Below the pieces are notes generated by a model. The model searched no databases. It was not told where the DNA came from and was given only the letters and a program-made list of their open reading frames with translations. DNA of 64,000 nucleotides from JAPLDP01 sp964628285. GTDB taxonomy: Bacteria; Bacteroidota; Bacteroidia; Bacteroidales; JAGONC01. Where the stretch lies: assembly GCA_964628285.1 (NCBI GenBank), contig CAZVNP010000005.1, forward strand, positions 36,113 to 100,112, written 5' to 3'. Made by a program: the position numbers and the translations under genes. Positions 33,710-41,758 of the stretch are shown here, one piece after another (the stretch's first letter is position 1; each line of letters begins with the position of its first letter).

Positions 33710-35881
33710 TTACTTCCCTTTTTCCGGTTCGGCAGGTTGTTCCGGTGCGGACGGCCCGGTCTCCGGACGGTGTTGATTTTCAATGATGATGACAACAACA
33801 AGCGACACCAGCAAGGTGACTGCCACCGTGTAAAAAACAACAAGCCAGCGTATCGGATAGGATTTTTTGTCGGCTACCACCGGTGCTGACACGATGTTGG
33901 CATAAGTGAATTCCTTCGTTGCATCATATACCGCGCGGTCGTATTCTTCCTGAAAGACACTGTATAACCTCAGCAGATCATAAACACGTGTATTATAGAA
34001 AATGAAATCACCTCCTTTTTCCTCTATGGCTTTCTTCAAACGCATCACGGCCTGCGTATTGATATTCTGAGCGGCATTATCCCCGTCGACGGTCCGGAGG
34101 TAACCACGTGCCACCTCCCTGGTCTGATTGGAATAATCGATGAGCTCATACTTGTTCCTTAACTCATCCATATGTATGTTAACGGTATCGAGTTCTTCCC
34201 TGGTCATATCCAGCATCTTCCCGGCAATGGCCACCACCTCGTCGTATTTTTCACGGTGTATGCGTCTGACTTTCATATTGAAATAGTGTATGATGGCGTT
34301 GACCATGTCACAGGCCACCTTGGGATCATTATCCATCACCTCAATCTCGACAGATTCATACATGGTCTTGTTAATCTTCACATTCTTACCATACTTGTAC
34401 AGCATAGTCGAGTAAAAATATTTGTAGCTGGAGTCAATTTGATAATGCCTGGCCAGATCAAACTGTTTGATGATACTGTCCTTAATATCCCTGGAATTAA
34501 GCCATTGCAACATCTGTTCCGTCTCACTTTCATCTGAATAAGGGGCTATGTTGGAGGGGTAAACAATAGCAACGGATTTAAATTTAGGCTTGATGAATGC
34601 CGGGCCTGAGAAAATGACGGCAACCAGCCCCGCCAGGATGCAGATCACCAGTAAATGCCACTTCCATTTGATAATAATTTTCAGAAGGCTTATATTACTC
34701 AGATAATTCTCCATATTGAATGCGTTGTTATGGTATTGGGGTTCTTTATCTTTTGTTATTCTGCTTGCTTTAGCTTCACTTACCAGTGATAACGACCTTG
34801 CTGACGGTTTAAGCCTGGCGAGGAATTTAAAGCTGATGTTCAGACTTTTTTTTTTAAGGTCCAACATATTAATCTTTGATATATTCTCCAGGATGATGAT
34901 CACCAGAACAGTCACCAGAAACGTCGATATGGTTGAAACCAGGACAATCAGCCACCGTATGGGGTAGGATTTTTTCTCGGCAGAGTATGCCGTGCTGACA
35001 ACGAATTTCTGCGGTAACTCCTGTTCGGCGTCCACTTTGGCTTCTTCATATTTCGTCTTGAGCACGCTCAATTGTTTCTTTTCATGCTCCAGGGCGTCCC
35101 TCAGCGAAACATATGGTCCGCCGTACTTTGCCAGGGTGTCCAGTTTATTGTTAAGGGCTTTGATGCCTGCCGTATTGTTTTTTGCGATTTCAATGGCAAG
35201 CTGCTGATTGATCATCTCGGCCTGGGTCTCATAATCATGAACACCCAGTTCCCTTAACTTGGTCAACGAATCCTCCATCATCCGGATATCATGAGACCGT
35301 TTCTGGTATTCGGCTTCGACGATCTTGAATCCTTTATAGGCGAGCTGTTTTTGCATTTCTATTTTGACCGAGTCGAGTTGATTGGCTATATCGTTAGCCA
35401 TATCGGCGGCGAGCTGCGGATCCTTATCCAGAACTGTTATTTTAACGGCATTATATTCTGTCCTCCTGAAATTGATATTGCTTTCATACTCATTATAAAG
35501 CCTCGTCAGTTTATACTTTGAGTCAGGATCGATGTTGTAATGAGCCATCAGGTCGTATTTCTGTATGATCCGGTCCCTGATCCTGTTCGAGTTAAGTATC
35601 TGCAGCATCTGTTCCGTTTGTTCATCCTCACCAAAGGCAAGAATATCTTCTTTACCACCATAAGTCTCGCTCAATAAGGCTTTGGAAATGGAACTTGTCG
35701 ATGTCGGATACATCACCACTGTCGATTTATACAACGGGGTTATGAACCAGGAAGAGGAAAAAATAATGGAAGCAACAAACGCGATGGCCGTCAGAATCAG
35801 GATAGGTATGCGCCAATTGACAAGGAACTGTATAAAATTTGTTGAATCAAAATCTTTGCTCTCTGTATTCTTTTCTGCCAT
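33710..35881 (-). CDS. Tandem double Wzz-like chain-length determinant protein
   Basis: A 723-residue protein with two full Wzz-type units in one frame. Unit 1: membrane helix after NFIQFLVNWRIPILILTAI, periplasmic coiled region with EQTEQMLQILNSNRIRDRII, and a second helix after KKSYPIRWLIVLVST (to about residue 345). Unit 2: helix after SLLKIIIKWKWHLLVICIL, matching ETEQMLQWLNSRDIKDSII, and KKSYPIRWLVVFYT before the last helix. The C-terminal tail is Pro/Glu-rich; no Tyr-kinase domain is present. Start chosen at 35881, since a -7 box at 35903-35910 overlaps the earlier ATG at 35905. The product should set surface polysaccharide chain length with the adjacent ligase and flippase. Confidence 0.88.
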   Translation of the reverse strand: MAEKNTESKDFDSTNFIQFLVNWRIPILILTAIAFVASIIFSSSWFITPLYKSTVVMYPTSTSSISKALLSETYGGKEDILAFGEDEQTEQMLQILNSNRIRDRIIQKYDLMAHYNIDPDSKYKLTRLYNEYESNINFRRTEYNAVKITVLDKDPQLAADMANDIANQLDSVKIEMQKQLAYKGFKIVEAEYQKRSHDIRMMEDSLTKLRELGVHDYETQAEMINQQLAIEIAKNNTAGIKALNNKLDTLAKYGGPYVSLRDALEHEKKQLSVLKTKYEEAKVDAEQELPQKFVVSTAYSAEKKSYPIRWLIVLVSTISTFLVTVLVIIILENISKINMLDLKKKSLNISFKFLARLKPSARSLSLVSEAKASRITKDKEPQYHNNAFNMENYLSNISLLKIIIKWKWHLLVICILAGLVAVIFSGPAFIKPKFKSVAIVYPSNIAPYSDESETEQMLQWLNSRDIKDSIIKQFDLARHYQIDSSYKYFYSTMLYKYGKNVKINKTMYESVEIEVMDNDPKVACDMVNAIIHYFNMKVRRIHREKYDEVVAIAGKMLDMTREELDTVNIHMDELRNKYELIDYSNQTREVARGYLRTVDGDNAAQNINTQAVMRLKKAIEEKGGDFIFYNTRVYDLLRLYSVFQEEYDRAVYDATKEFTYANIVSAPVVADKKSYPIRWLVVFYTVAVTLLVSLVVVIIIENQHRPETGPSAPEQPAEPEKGK

Positions 35882-35902
35882 AGAGTGTTTATTTTGAACC
35901 AT

Positions 35903-35910
35903 CAAAGGTA
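35903..35910 (-). promoter_or_regulatory. Possible -7 element before the double Wzz gene
   Basis: The minus strand reads TACCTTTG, an exact TAnnTTTG match, 21 bases before the ATG at 35881. No -33 element was found in the 60 bp behind the flippase gene. Confidence 0.4.
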
Positions 35911-35968
35911 GAAATTTTTAAAATTAATGAATGATTTAATTTTTTCTGTCATTATTAATTAACCTCTT

Positions 35969-37417
35969 TCATTCTTCTTCGGTCCTAATGATTCTTACCA
36001 AAGACCGGATGTTCAGCATCCTGAGCAATGACGCCAGAATTAGTGAGCCTATCACCATCATCACGAAATTGATCATCCACGCTGTTCCCAGATGCCGGGA
36101 CACGACATTAATAACGATCACCCCGGCGATAAATGTTACAAAACCAAAAATAAAGCGGTAATTTATACGGAATTTAAAGATCATCTGGGCCACGATAACC
36201 TGTACCAAAGCCGACAGGAACTGGGTTACGATACTGGCATATGCTGAACCCATGGCCAGCAGGCGTGGTATAAGCAGGAAATTAAGCGATATGCTGATAA
36301 CCATACTTCCGGCAGCGATGATATTCAGTTCTTTGAGGCTGCCGTTAGCCGTCAGCAGTGAGCCGAAGACGTAAGAGGTTGAGATGGCTACAAATCCCAG
36401 CATAAGAATTTTAAAGACCTGGGCCGATTCCTGGATATGACGCACATACAACAGATTCATCAGTTCATGGCTGTAAAAATACGATCCTATCGCTACTATA
36501 ACGGCAATGGTCATCAACAGGGTGAATGACAACCGCACCATCTGTTCGACCGATTCTTTCCGTTTGATCATTCTGGAGAAAATGGGTATCAACAGCACGG
36601 AGAAAAGAAAAGCGATCATGTTTGTGGCATCGAGCAGACGAAAGGCCGAGGCATATACCGTCACCTGCTCATCACCCAGCCGGCCATGCAGTAAACGCTC
36701 GATCATCACCGAATCGATGCGGTTATAAAAAGTCATCAGGAGCACCAGCAAAGCAAAAGGAAAGCTTTTTTTGATGATCATGATAAAAAAAAGCTTGTTC
36801 CAATGGAGACGCCGGAATGCTGCTTTCCGGATGACAATGGTCAGCGCCGTCAACGCCGTTAAACCATAGGCAGCGGTTTGAACAAAGATGAACCATTCAA
36901 TGCGGAAAGGTTCGTGGGAGATGTGACCCCATAATAAGACCGAACAGAACAGGATCATCAGTGCCCTGTCGAGAACGGACAGAAAGCTGTCGGTCCTGAA
37001 AAGCAATGAGCCCGAGATATTCGACCGGAGGTACAACACCATCGAAATAAGGAACTGATTGAAACCAAGGATAAGAAGAAATAACAGTTGGCGGCCACGA
37101 TACCCTATAATGAAGGCGACACAAAAGGTCACCGTGAAATAGACCAGCGCCAGCAATAACTTCATATAAAAAATCCTCGAAAAGTGCTTGTTCAGCAGGT
37201 GCTCGTTCTGAGCGATGTTACGGTTGTTAAAGTTTGTGATCCCCAGATCCAGCAGGATATTGAAAAGAAAAGAAAAATTAAAAACGGCAAAATAGAATCC
37301 GTAATCCGTTCCGACCACATTTTGCACCGTACGGTCAATGCCCAGTATCCAGAAAGGTTTGACCAGAAGGTTAAGAAAAAGTATCAATCCAAGGTTAGTG
37401 AGGAATTTTCGTTGCAT
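35969..37417 (-). CDS. Polysaccharide flippase (Wzx/MATE-like)
   Basis: The 482-residue protein has about 12-14 membrane helices and the general form of the polysaccharide transporter (MOP) superfamily: a polar first helix region (FWILGIDRTVQNVVGTDYGFY), FNFSFLFNILLDLGITNFNNR, and the middle segment YNRIDSVMIERLLHGRLGDEQV that in this superfamily follows helix 6. It would flip undecaprenyl-linked glycan units across the inner membrane. It is the first gene of the flippase-Wzz-ligase run. Confidence 0.88.
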   Translation of the reverse strand: MQRKFLTNLGLILFLNLLVKPFWILGIDRTVQNVVGTDYGFYFAVFNFSFLFNILLDLGITNFNNRNIAQNEHLLNKHFSRIFYMKLLLALVYFTVTFCVAFIIGYRGRQLLFLLILGFNQFLISMVLYLRSNISGSLLFRTDSFLSVLDRALMILFCSVLLWGHISHEPFRIEWFIFVQTAAYGLTALTALTIVIRKAAFRRLHWNKLFFIMIIKKSFPFALLVLLMTFYNRIDSVMIERLLHGRLGDEQVTVYASAFRLLDATNMIAFLFSVLLIPIFSRMIKRKESVEQMVRLSFTLLMTIAVIVAIGSYFYSHELMNLLYVRHIQESAQVFKILMLGFVAISTSYVFGSLLTANGSLKELNIIAAGSMVISISLNFLLIPRLLAMGSAYASIVTQFLSALVQVIVAQMIFKFRINYRFIFGFVTFIAGVIVINVVSRHLGTAWMINFVMMVIGSLILASLLRMLNIRSLVRIIRTEEE

Positions 37418-37538
37418 ACCCCGGTTGATTAAGGTATATGATGAATAATAAGGTAAGAAGCCGGCAATTATTGCACGCCGGTAGGAATATCAAAAAATTT
37501 TTTATCGGCGCCTTCATAAAAATTTCGCATATTTGCTT

Positions 37539-37546
37539 CAAAGATA
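37539..37546 (-). promoter_or_regulatory. Possible -7 element for the polysaccharide operon
   Basis: The minus strand reads TATCTTTG, an exact TAnnTTTG match, 121 bases before the flippase ATG at 37417. No -33 element was recognised. Confidence 0.4.
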
Positions 37547-37615
37547 CCATAAAATATCGGTGACCGACCTCACCGTATTTCACTTTTTGATTATTCATCT
37601 GATCCTTGCCGTACC

Positions 37616-38746
37616 GTGAAAATAGCCGTTAATACCCGGTTGCTTCTGAAAGATAAAATGGAGGGCATAGGCTGGTTCACATATGAAACGCTTAAAAGGA
37701 TCACGACCGCTCATCCTGAGCATCAGTTTTATTTTCTCTTTGACAGGCCTCATGACCGGTCCTTCATTTTTTCGGACAATATCACACCGGTGACGGTTTT
37801 TCCGCAGGCACGCCATCCGTTTCTTTTTTACTGGTGGTTCGATTATTCCGTTCCATTGGTTCTGCGCCGTATAAAACCTGATCTTTTTGTCTCTCCTGAC
37901 GGTTATCTCTCTCTTACCACCCGTATCAGACAACTGGCTGTGATGCACGATCTGAATTTCGAGCACTATCCCGGGGATCTCCCCTTTCTTATGGGCAACT
38001 ATTACCGTTATTTTTTCCCTCGCTTTGCACGTAAAGCCGCCCACATTGTCACCGTTTCAGGATTCTCTAAAAAAGATATCATGGAGCGTTATGGGATAGC
38101 TCCTGAAAAAATCGATGTCGTATACAACGGTGCCAGTGATTTTTACCGGCCCGTTGACATAACCACCAGGATGGCGATACGTACGACTTATTCCCGTGGC
38201 TCGCCCTATTTTGTCTTCGTGGGAGCGTTGCATCCCCGTAAGAACCTCGTCAATCTGTTCAAAGCCTTCGACCGTTTCAAGGACATGATGCCATCGGACC
38301 TCAAGCTGGTCATCGTAGGAGCGCGACAATGGTGGACCACGGAGATGCGTGACGCCTTTCATGGCATGGTTCATCGTGACGAGGTCATTTTCACAGGCCG
38401 TTTGCCGTCGGAGGCTCTCCACCTGGTGGTGGCCAGTGCCCTGGCCCTGACCTATGTCTCCTATTTCGAAGGCTTCGGCATCCCCATCCTGGAAGCTTTT
38501 TACTGTGACACGCCGGTGATCACCTCCAATGTGACCTCCATACCCGAGGTGGCCGGTGATGCCGCCCTGATGGTCGATCCTTTTTCTATTGATGCCATCG
38601 CCACGGCCATGTTCAAAATAGCAACAGATGAACATACCCGCCTCGACCTGATCACAAAAGCACGCGTACAGAGGGAAAAATTCAACTGGGATAAAACAGC
38701 CGACAGGTTATGGCAAGCGATCGTTAAAACCATCAAAACATCATGA
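37616..38746 (+). CDS. Glycosyltransferase family 4 protein
   Basis: A 376-residue GT-B glycosyltransferase beginning with GTG (V/MKIAVNTRLLLKDKMEGIGWFTYE), which is the normal start of this Bacteroidota family. The C-terminal donor-binding domain shows FVGALHPRKNLVNLFKAFDRF, then the GT4 E-x7-E motif in YFEGFGIPILEAFYCDTPVITSN. The sugar donor is probably a nucleotide sugar but cannot be named. It stands divergent from the polysaccharide operon and its stop overlaps purD by 4 bp. Confidence 0.92.
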   Translation: MKIAVNTRLLLKDKMEGIGWFTYETLKRITTAHPEHQFYFLFDRPHDRSFIFSDNITPVTVFPQARHPFLFYWWFDYSVPLVLRRIKPDLFVSPDGYLSLTTRIRQLAVMHDLNFEHYPGDLPFLMGNYYRYFFPRFARKAAHIVTVSGFSKKDIMERYGIAPEKIDVVYNGASDFYRPVDITTRMAIRTTYSRGSPYFVFVGALHPRKNLVNLFKAFDRFKDMMPSDLKLVIVGARQWWTTEMRDAFHGMVHRDEVIFTGRLPSEALHLVVASALALTYVSYFEGFGIPILEAFYCDTPVITSNVTSIPEVAGDAALMVDPFSIDAIATAMFKIATDEHTRLDLITKARVQREKFNWDKTADRLWQAIVKTIKTS

Positions 38747-40083
38747 TAACAAAACCGTCAACGGCCTCTTCAATGAATGTCATGCTGCTGGGTTCCGGCG
38801 GACGTGAACACGCGCTGGCATGGAAAATAGTACAAAGCAGTCTCCTGCAGTCTTTATATATCATACCCGGCAATGCAGGCACATCACAATGCGGCATGAA
38901 TGTCAGTATCCAGCATCATGACATTGAGGCGCTTAAAGCGTTTGCGCTGTCACATGCCGTTGATATGCTGGTTGTTGGTCCCGAGGGTCCGCTGGTCGAC
39001 GGCATCACGGATCATTTCGCCTCCGACTTACGTACATCGCATATCGCCGTGATAGGACCCTCCGGAAAAGGAGCCATGCTCGAAGGCAGCAAGGACTTCG
39101 CCAAGACATTCATGGGACGCTACGGGATACCGACGGCGGAACATAAAACGTTCTTCAGCGAAAACATTGAAAGAGGAATTGATTTCATTCACCACCTGCC
39201 ACCACCGTATGTTCTGAAAGCCGACGGCCTGGCCGCCGGCAAGGGGGTGGTCATCGCTGAAACAGCTGAAGAAGCTGTGAATGAGCTGTATGCCATGATC
39301 AAAGACCGGAAATTCGGTGATGCAGGTAAAAAAGTTATTATCGAACAGTACCTCGACGGGATCGAGCTGTCGGTATTCGTGCTGACGGATGGGATATCCT
39401 ATCTCATCCTGCCTTCCGCCAAGGATTATAAGCGTATCGGTGAAGGTGACACAGGGCCCAATACAGGTGGTATGGGATCCATCTCCCCTGTTCCCTTTGC
39501 CGACTACACCTTCATGAAAAAGGTGGAAGACAGGATCATCAGGCCCACCATTATGGGATTGCAGAAAGAGAACATCCGTTATCACGGCTTCATATACTTT
39601 GGATTAATGAATGTTGACGGTGATCCTTTTGTGATTGAATACAACGTCCGCATGGGTGATCCTGAAGCCGAGTGCATCCTGCCGCGGCTCAGCTCCGACC
39701 TGCTGGCCCTTTTTGATGCCACGAGCCATGGCAGGCTGAACACCATGACCCTGGATACCGACCCGCGTTTCTGCACGACAGTTATACTCGTTTCGAAGGG
39801 CTACCCCGGCGAATATGAAAAAGGAAAAATCATTACAGGCATTGAAAAAACTGAGGGCAGCATTGTCTTTCATGCCGGGAGCCGTAAAGATGATGACACG
39901 GGTCGCACGGTCACCAGTGGCGGACGGGTACTGGCGGTGACATCCCTGGCGCCGACACTCAAACAGGCCCTCAACACCTCGTACCTGAATGCCGACATCA
40001 TCGACTTCGAAGGAAAATCGTTTAGAAAAGATCTGGGACAGGACCTGCTGAAATATTATCCTGATGATCATACGGCTTTATAA
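38743..40083 (+). CDS. purD: Phosphoribosylamine-glycine ligase
   Basis: PurD makes glycinamide ribonucleotide in purine synthesis. The 446-residue ATP-grasp enzyme has the N-terminal MLLGSGGREHALAWKI, the PEGPLVDGI segment, ATP-grasp motifs KADGLAAGKGVVIAE and EQYLDGIELSVFVLTDG, the GPNTGGMGSISP loop and the metal-binding EYNVRMGDPEAE. The ATG at 38743 overlaps the upstream stop (ATGA); an ATG ten codons later (38773) fits the family N terminus better and may be the true start. Confidence 0.96.
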   Translation: MITKPSTASSMNVMLLGSGGREHALAWKIVQSSLLQSLYIIPGNAGTSQCGMNVSIQHHDIEALKAFALSHAVDMLVVGPEGPLVDGITDHFASDLRTSHIAVIGPSGKGAMLEGSKDFAKTFMGRYGIPTAEHKTFFSENIERGIDFIHHLPPPYVLKADGLAAGKGVVIAETAEEAVNELYAMIKDRKFGDAGKKVIIEQYLDGIELSVFVLTDGISYLILPSAKDYKRIGEGDTGPNTGGMGSISPVPFADYTFMKKVEDRIIRPTIMGLQKENIRYHGFIYFGLMNVDGDPFVIEYNVRMGDPEAECILPRLSSDLLALFDATSHGRLNTMTLDTDPRFCTTVILVSKGYPGEYEKGKIITGIEKTEGSIVFHAGSRKDDDTGRTVTSGGRVLAVTSLAPTLKQALNTSYLNADIIDFEGKSFRKDLGQDLLKYYPDDHTAL

Positions 40084-41047
40084 GGCAGGTTACGGCTTTC
40101 AGCTTGTTTTTTTCACCCTGGCCGTGGCCATACTCTGGCTGGATGCCTTCATTGCCCCTAAGCCCCCCATGATATTCGAATACCAGACACCTCTCTACCA
40201 GGTCGTCGAAGGTCTTTTCTCCTATCTGCCCCCCATTGTTAATGTCATCACCGCTCTTCTGCTTCTGTTGCTGCAATCCTATATACTCAACTTTGCCCTT
40301 GTCGGCAACAAGATCATCCCGGGCAACACCTTTCTTCCTGTCCTGCTTTATTCCGTGCTGATGAGCTATGACCCCGCGCTGCTACGTCTCCATCCGGTGC
40401 TTATTGCCAATCTTCTTCTCATCATGGCTTTGCGGATCATCCTCAAGATTTATAATGAAAAAGAGCCCTATCTTCAGATATTCAATGCCGGGCTTTTCAT
40501 TTCCGTCGCATCACTTTTTTATCTTCCCTCTCTCATCTTCTTAGTCTTCGTCTGGATAACTTTCTTCATCTACCGTATCTCCAACACCCGCGAATGGGTC
40601 ATTGTGATGGCCGGCATCATTGCCCCTTATCTTTACCTGCTGGTTTATTATTTCTGGTTCGATAAGCTGGATGTTTTTTACAGCAAATACATCGGATTTT
40701 TTGCACGGCTTGAACCTTTACACCTCAAATCCAATCCCTTCGATTACGCATTCGGCATCCTCATCTCCCTGGTCACCTTATTGTCCTTCATCAATGTGCT
40801 TGGTTACCGGTCAGGAAAAGTAATCAGTTTACGTAAAAAGATACTGGTCATCATCTATTTTTTTATTGTGTCGCTGGCGACCTACGCCTATTCTGGCAAA
40901 CACATCATCTATCACAGCACCCAGTCGTTCATCGCCATAGCCATGTTGATGACCTGTTATTTCACGACCATGAAAAGGCTCGTCTGGGCTGAAATTTTCT
41001 TTTCAGCGCTGATCGTTATCATCGTATTGCAAAAGATCATATGGTAA
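40064..41047 (+). CDS. DUF6427-like integral membrane protein
   Basis: The 327-residue protein consists of about nine or ten hydrophobic helices with short polar loops and ends in a helix near KIIW. It resembles the DUF6427 family of Bacteroidota, which has no known function. Conserved-looking features are the APKPPMIFEYQTPLYQ loop and the central YNEKEPYLQIFNAGL. It overlaps purD by 20 bp and leaves only 3 bp to rnhB, so the four genes from 37616 to 41668 form one transcription unit. Confidence 0.78.
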   Translation: MIIRLYKAGYGFQLVFFTLAVAILWLDAFIAPKPPMIFEYQTPLYQVVEGLFSYLPPIVNVITALLLLLLQSYILNFALVGNKIIPGNTFLPVLLYSVLMSYDPALLRLHPVLIANLLLIMALRIILKIYNEKEPYLQIFNAGLFISVASLFYLPSLIFLVFVWITFFIYRISNTREWVIVMAGIIAPYLYLLVYYFWFDKLDVFYSKYIGFFARLEPLHLKSNPFDYAFGILISLVTLLSFINVLGYRSGKVISLRKKILVIIYFFIVSLATYAYSGKHIIYHSTQSFIAIAMLMTCYFTTMKRLVWAEIFFSALIVIIVLQKIIW

Positions 41048-41050
41048 GTC

Positions 41051-41668
41051 ATGGCAAATAAGGTTCAGGACATATTAAAATCGGGTTTCAGTGCTGATCT
41101 CCTTGAAGCCGGCTGTGATGAAGCCGGCAGAGGTTGTCTGGCCGGACCGGTCATGGCCGCGGCAGTCATCTTCCCCTTACATTATAAAAACAGCGACATC
41201 AATGACTCCAAGAAGCTGACACAGAAAGAAAGGCATGACCTGCGTGACGTCATACGCCATGATGCCCTGGCCTGGGCAGTAGCCCTGGCCACCCATGAGG
41301 AAATTGACGAGATCAACATCCTCAATGCGACATTCCTGGCCATGCACAGGGCCCTGCAGCAACTCAGCATCACTCCCGCCCTGATACTCGTCGACGGCCA
41401 CCGCTTTAAACCTTTCGGATCCATCAGGCACCAGTGCATCGTTAAGGGTGATCAACAGTACCTCTCCATCGCCGCAGCTTCCATACTGGCAAAAACGGCC
41501 AGAGATGATTATATGGTCACTCTGCATGATGAATATCCCATCTATAACTGGCGGAAAAATAAAGGCTATGCCACATCTGAACACAGAATGGCAGTGTTCC
41601 ATCACGGCTTATCCCCTTATCACAGGAAAAGCTTCTCACTCAACAGGCAACTGAAGCTGTACATGTGA
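41051..41668 (+). CDS. rnhB: Ribonuclease HII
   Basis: RNase HII removes single ribonucleotides and RNA primers from RNA/DNA hybrids. The 205-residue protein has the catalytic acidic residues in GCDEAGRGCLAGPVMAA (Asp, Glu), LILVDGHRF (Asp) and the later DDYMVTLHDEYP segment, plus DSKKLTQKERHDLRDVI. Length and order match the family. It is the last gene of the GT4-purD-DUF6427 run. Confidence 0.96.
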   Translation: MANKVQDILKSGFSADLLEAGCDEAGRGCLAGPVMAAAVIFPLHYKNSDINDSKKLTQKERHDLRDVIRHDALAWAVALATHEEIDEINILNATFLAMHRALQQLSITPALILVDGHRFKPFGSIRHQCIVKGDQQYLSIAAASILAKTARDDYMVTLHDEYPIYNWRKNKGYATSEHRMAVFHHGLSPYHRKSFSLNRQLKLYM

Positions 41669-41733
41669 TGTCAATGAACACCGTCTTGTTGAATTAATTA
41701 CTGTTTCTTACCTATTTTACGGCTATTTAATTG

Positions 41734-41741
41734 TATTTTTG
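41734..41741 (+). promoter_or_regulatory. Probable -7 element of the DUF3352-like gene
   Basis: TATTTTTG matches TAnnTTTG exactly. The predicted start near 41748 leaves about ten bases before the ATG at 41759, so the transcript would be nearly leaderless. The -33 region (TTTCTTAC around 41704) is a poor match. Confidence 0.5.
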
Positions 41742-41758
41742 GCTTAACAGTGCATGAG

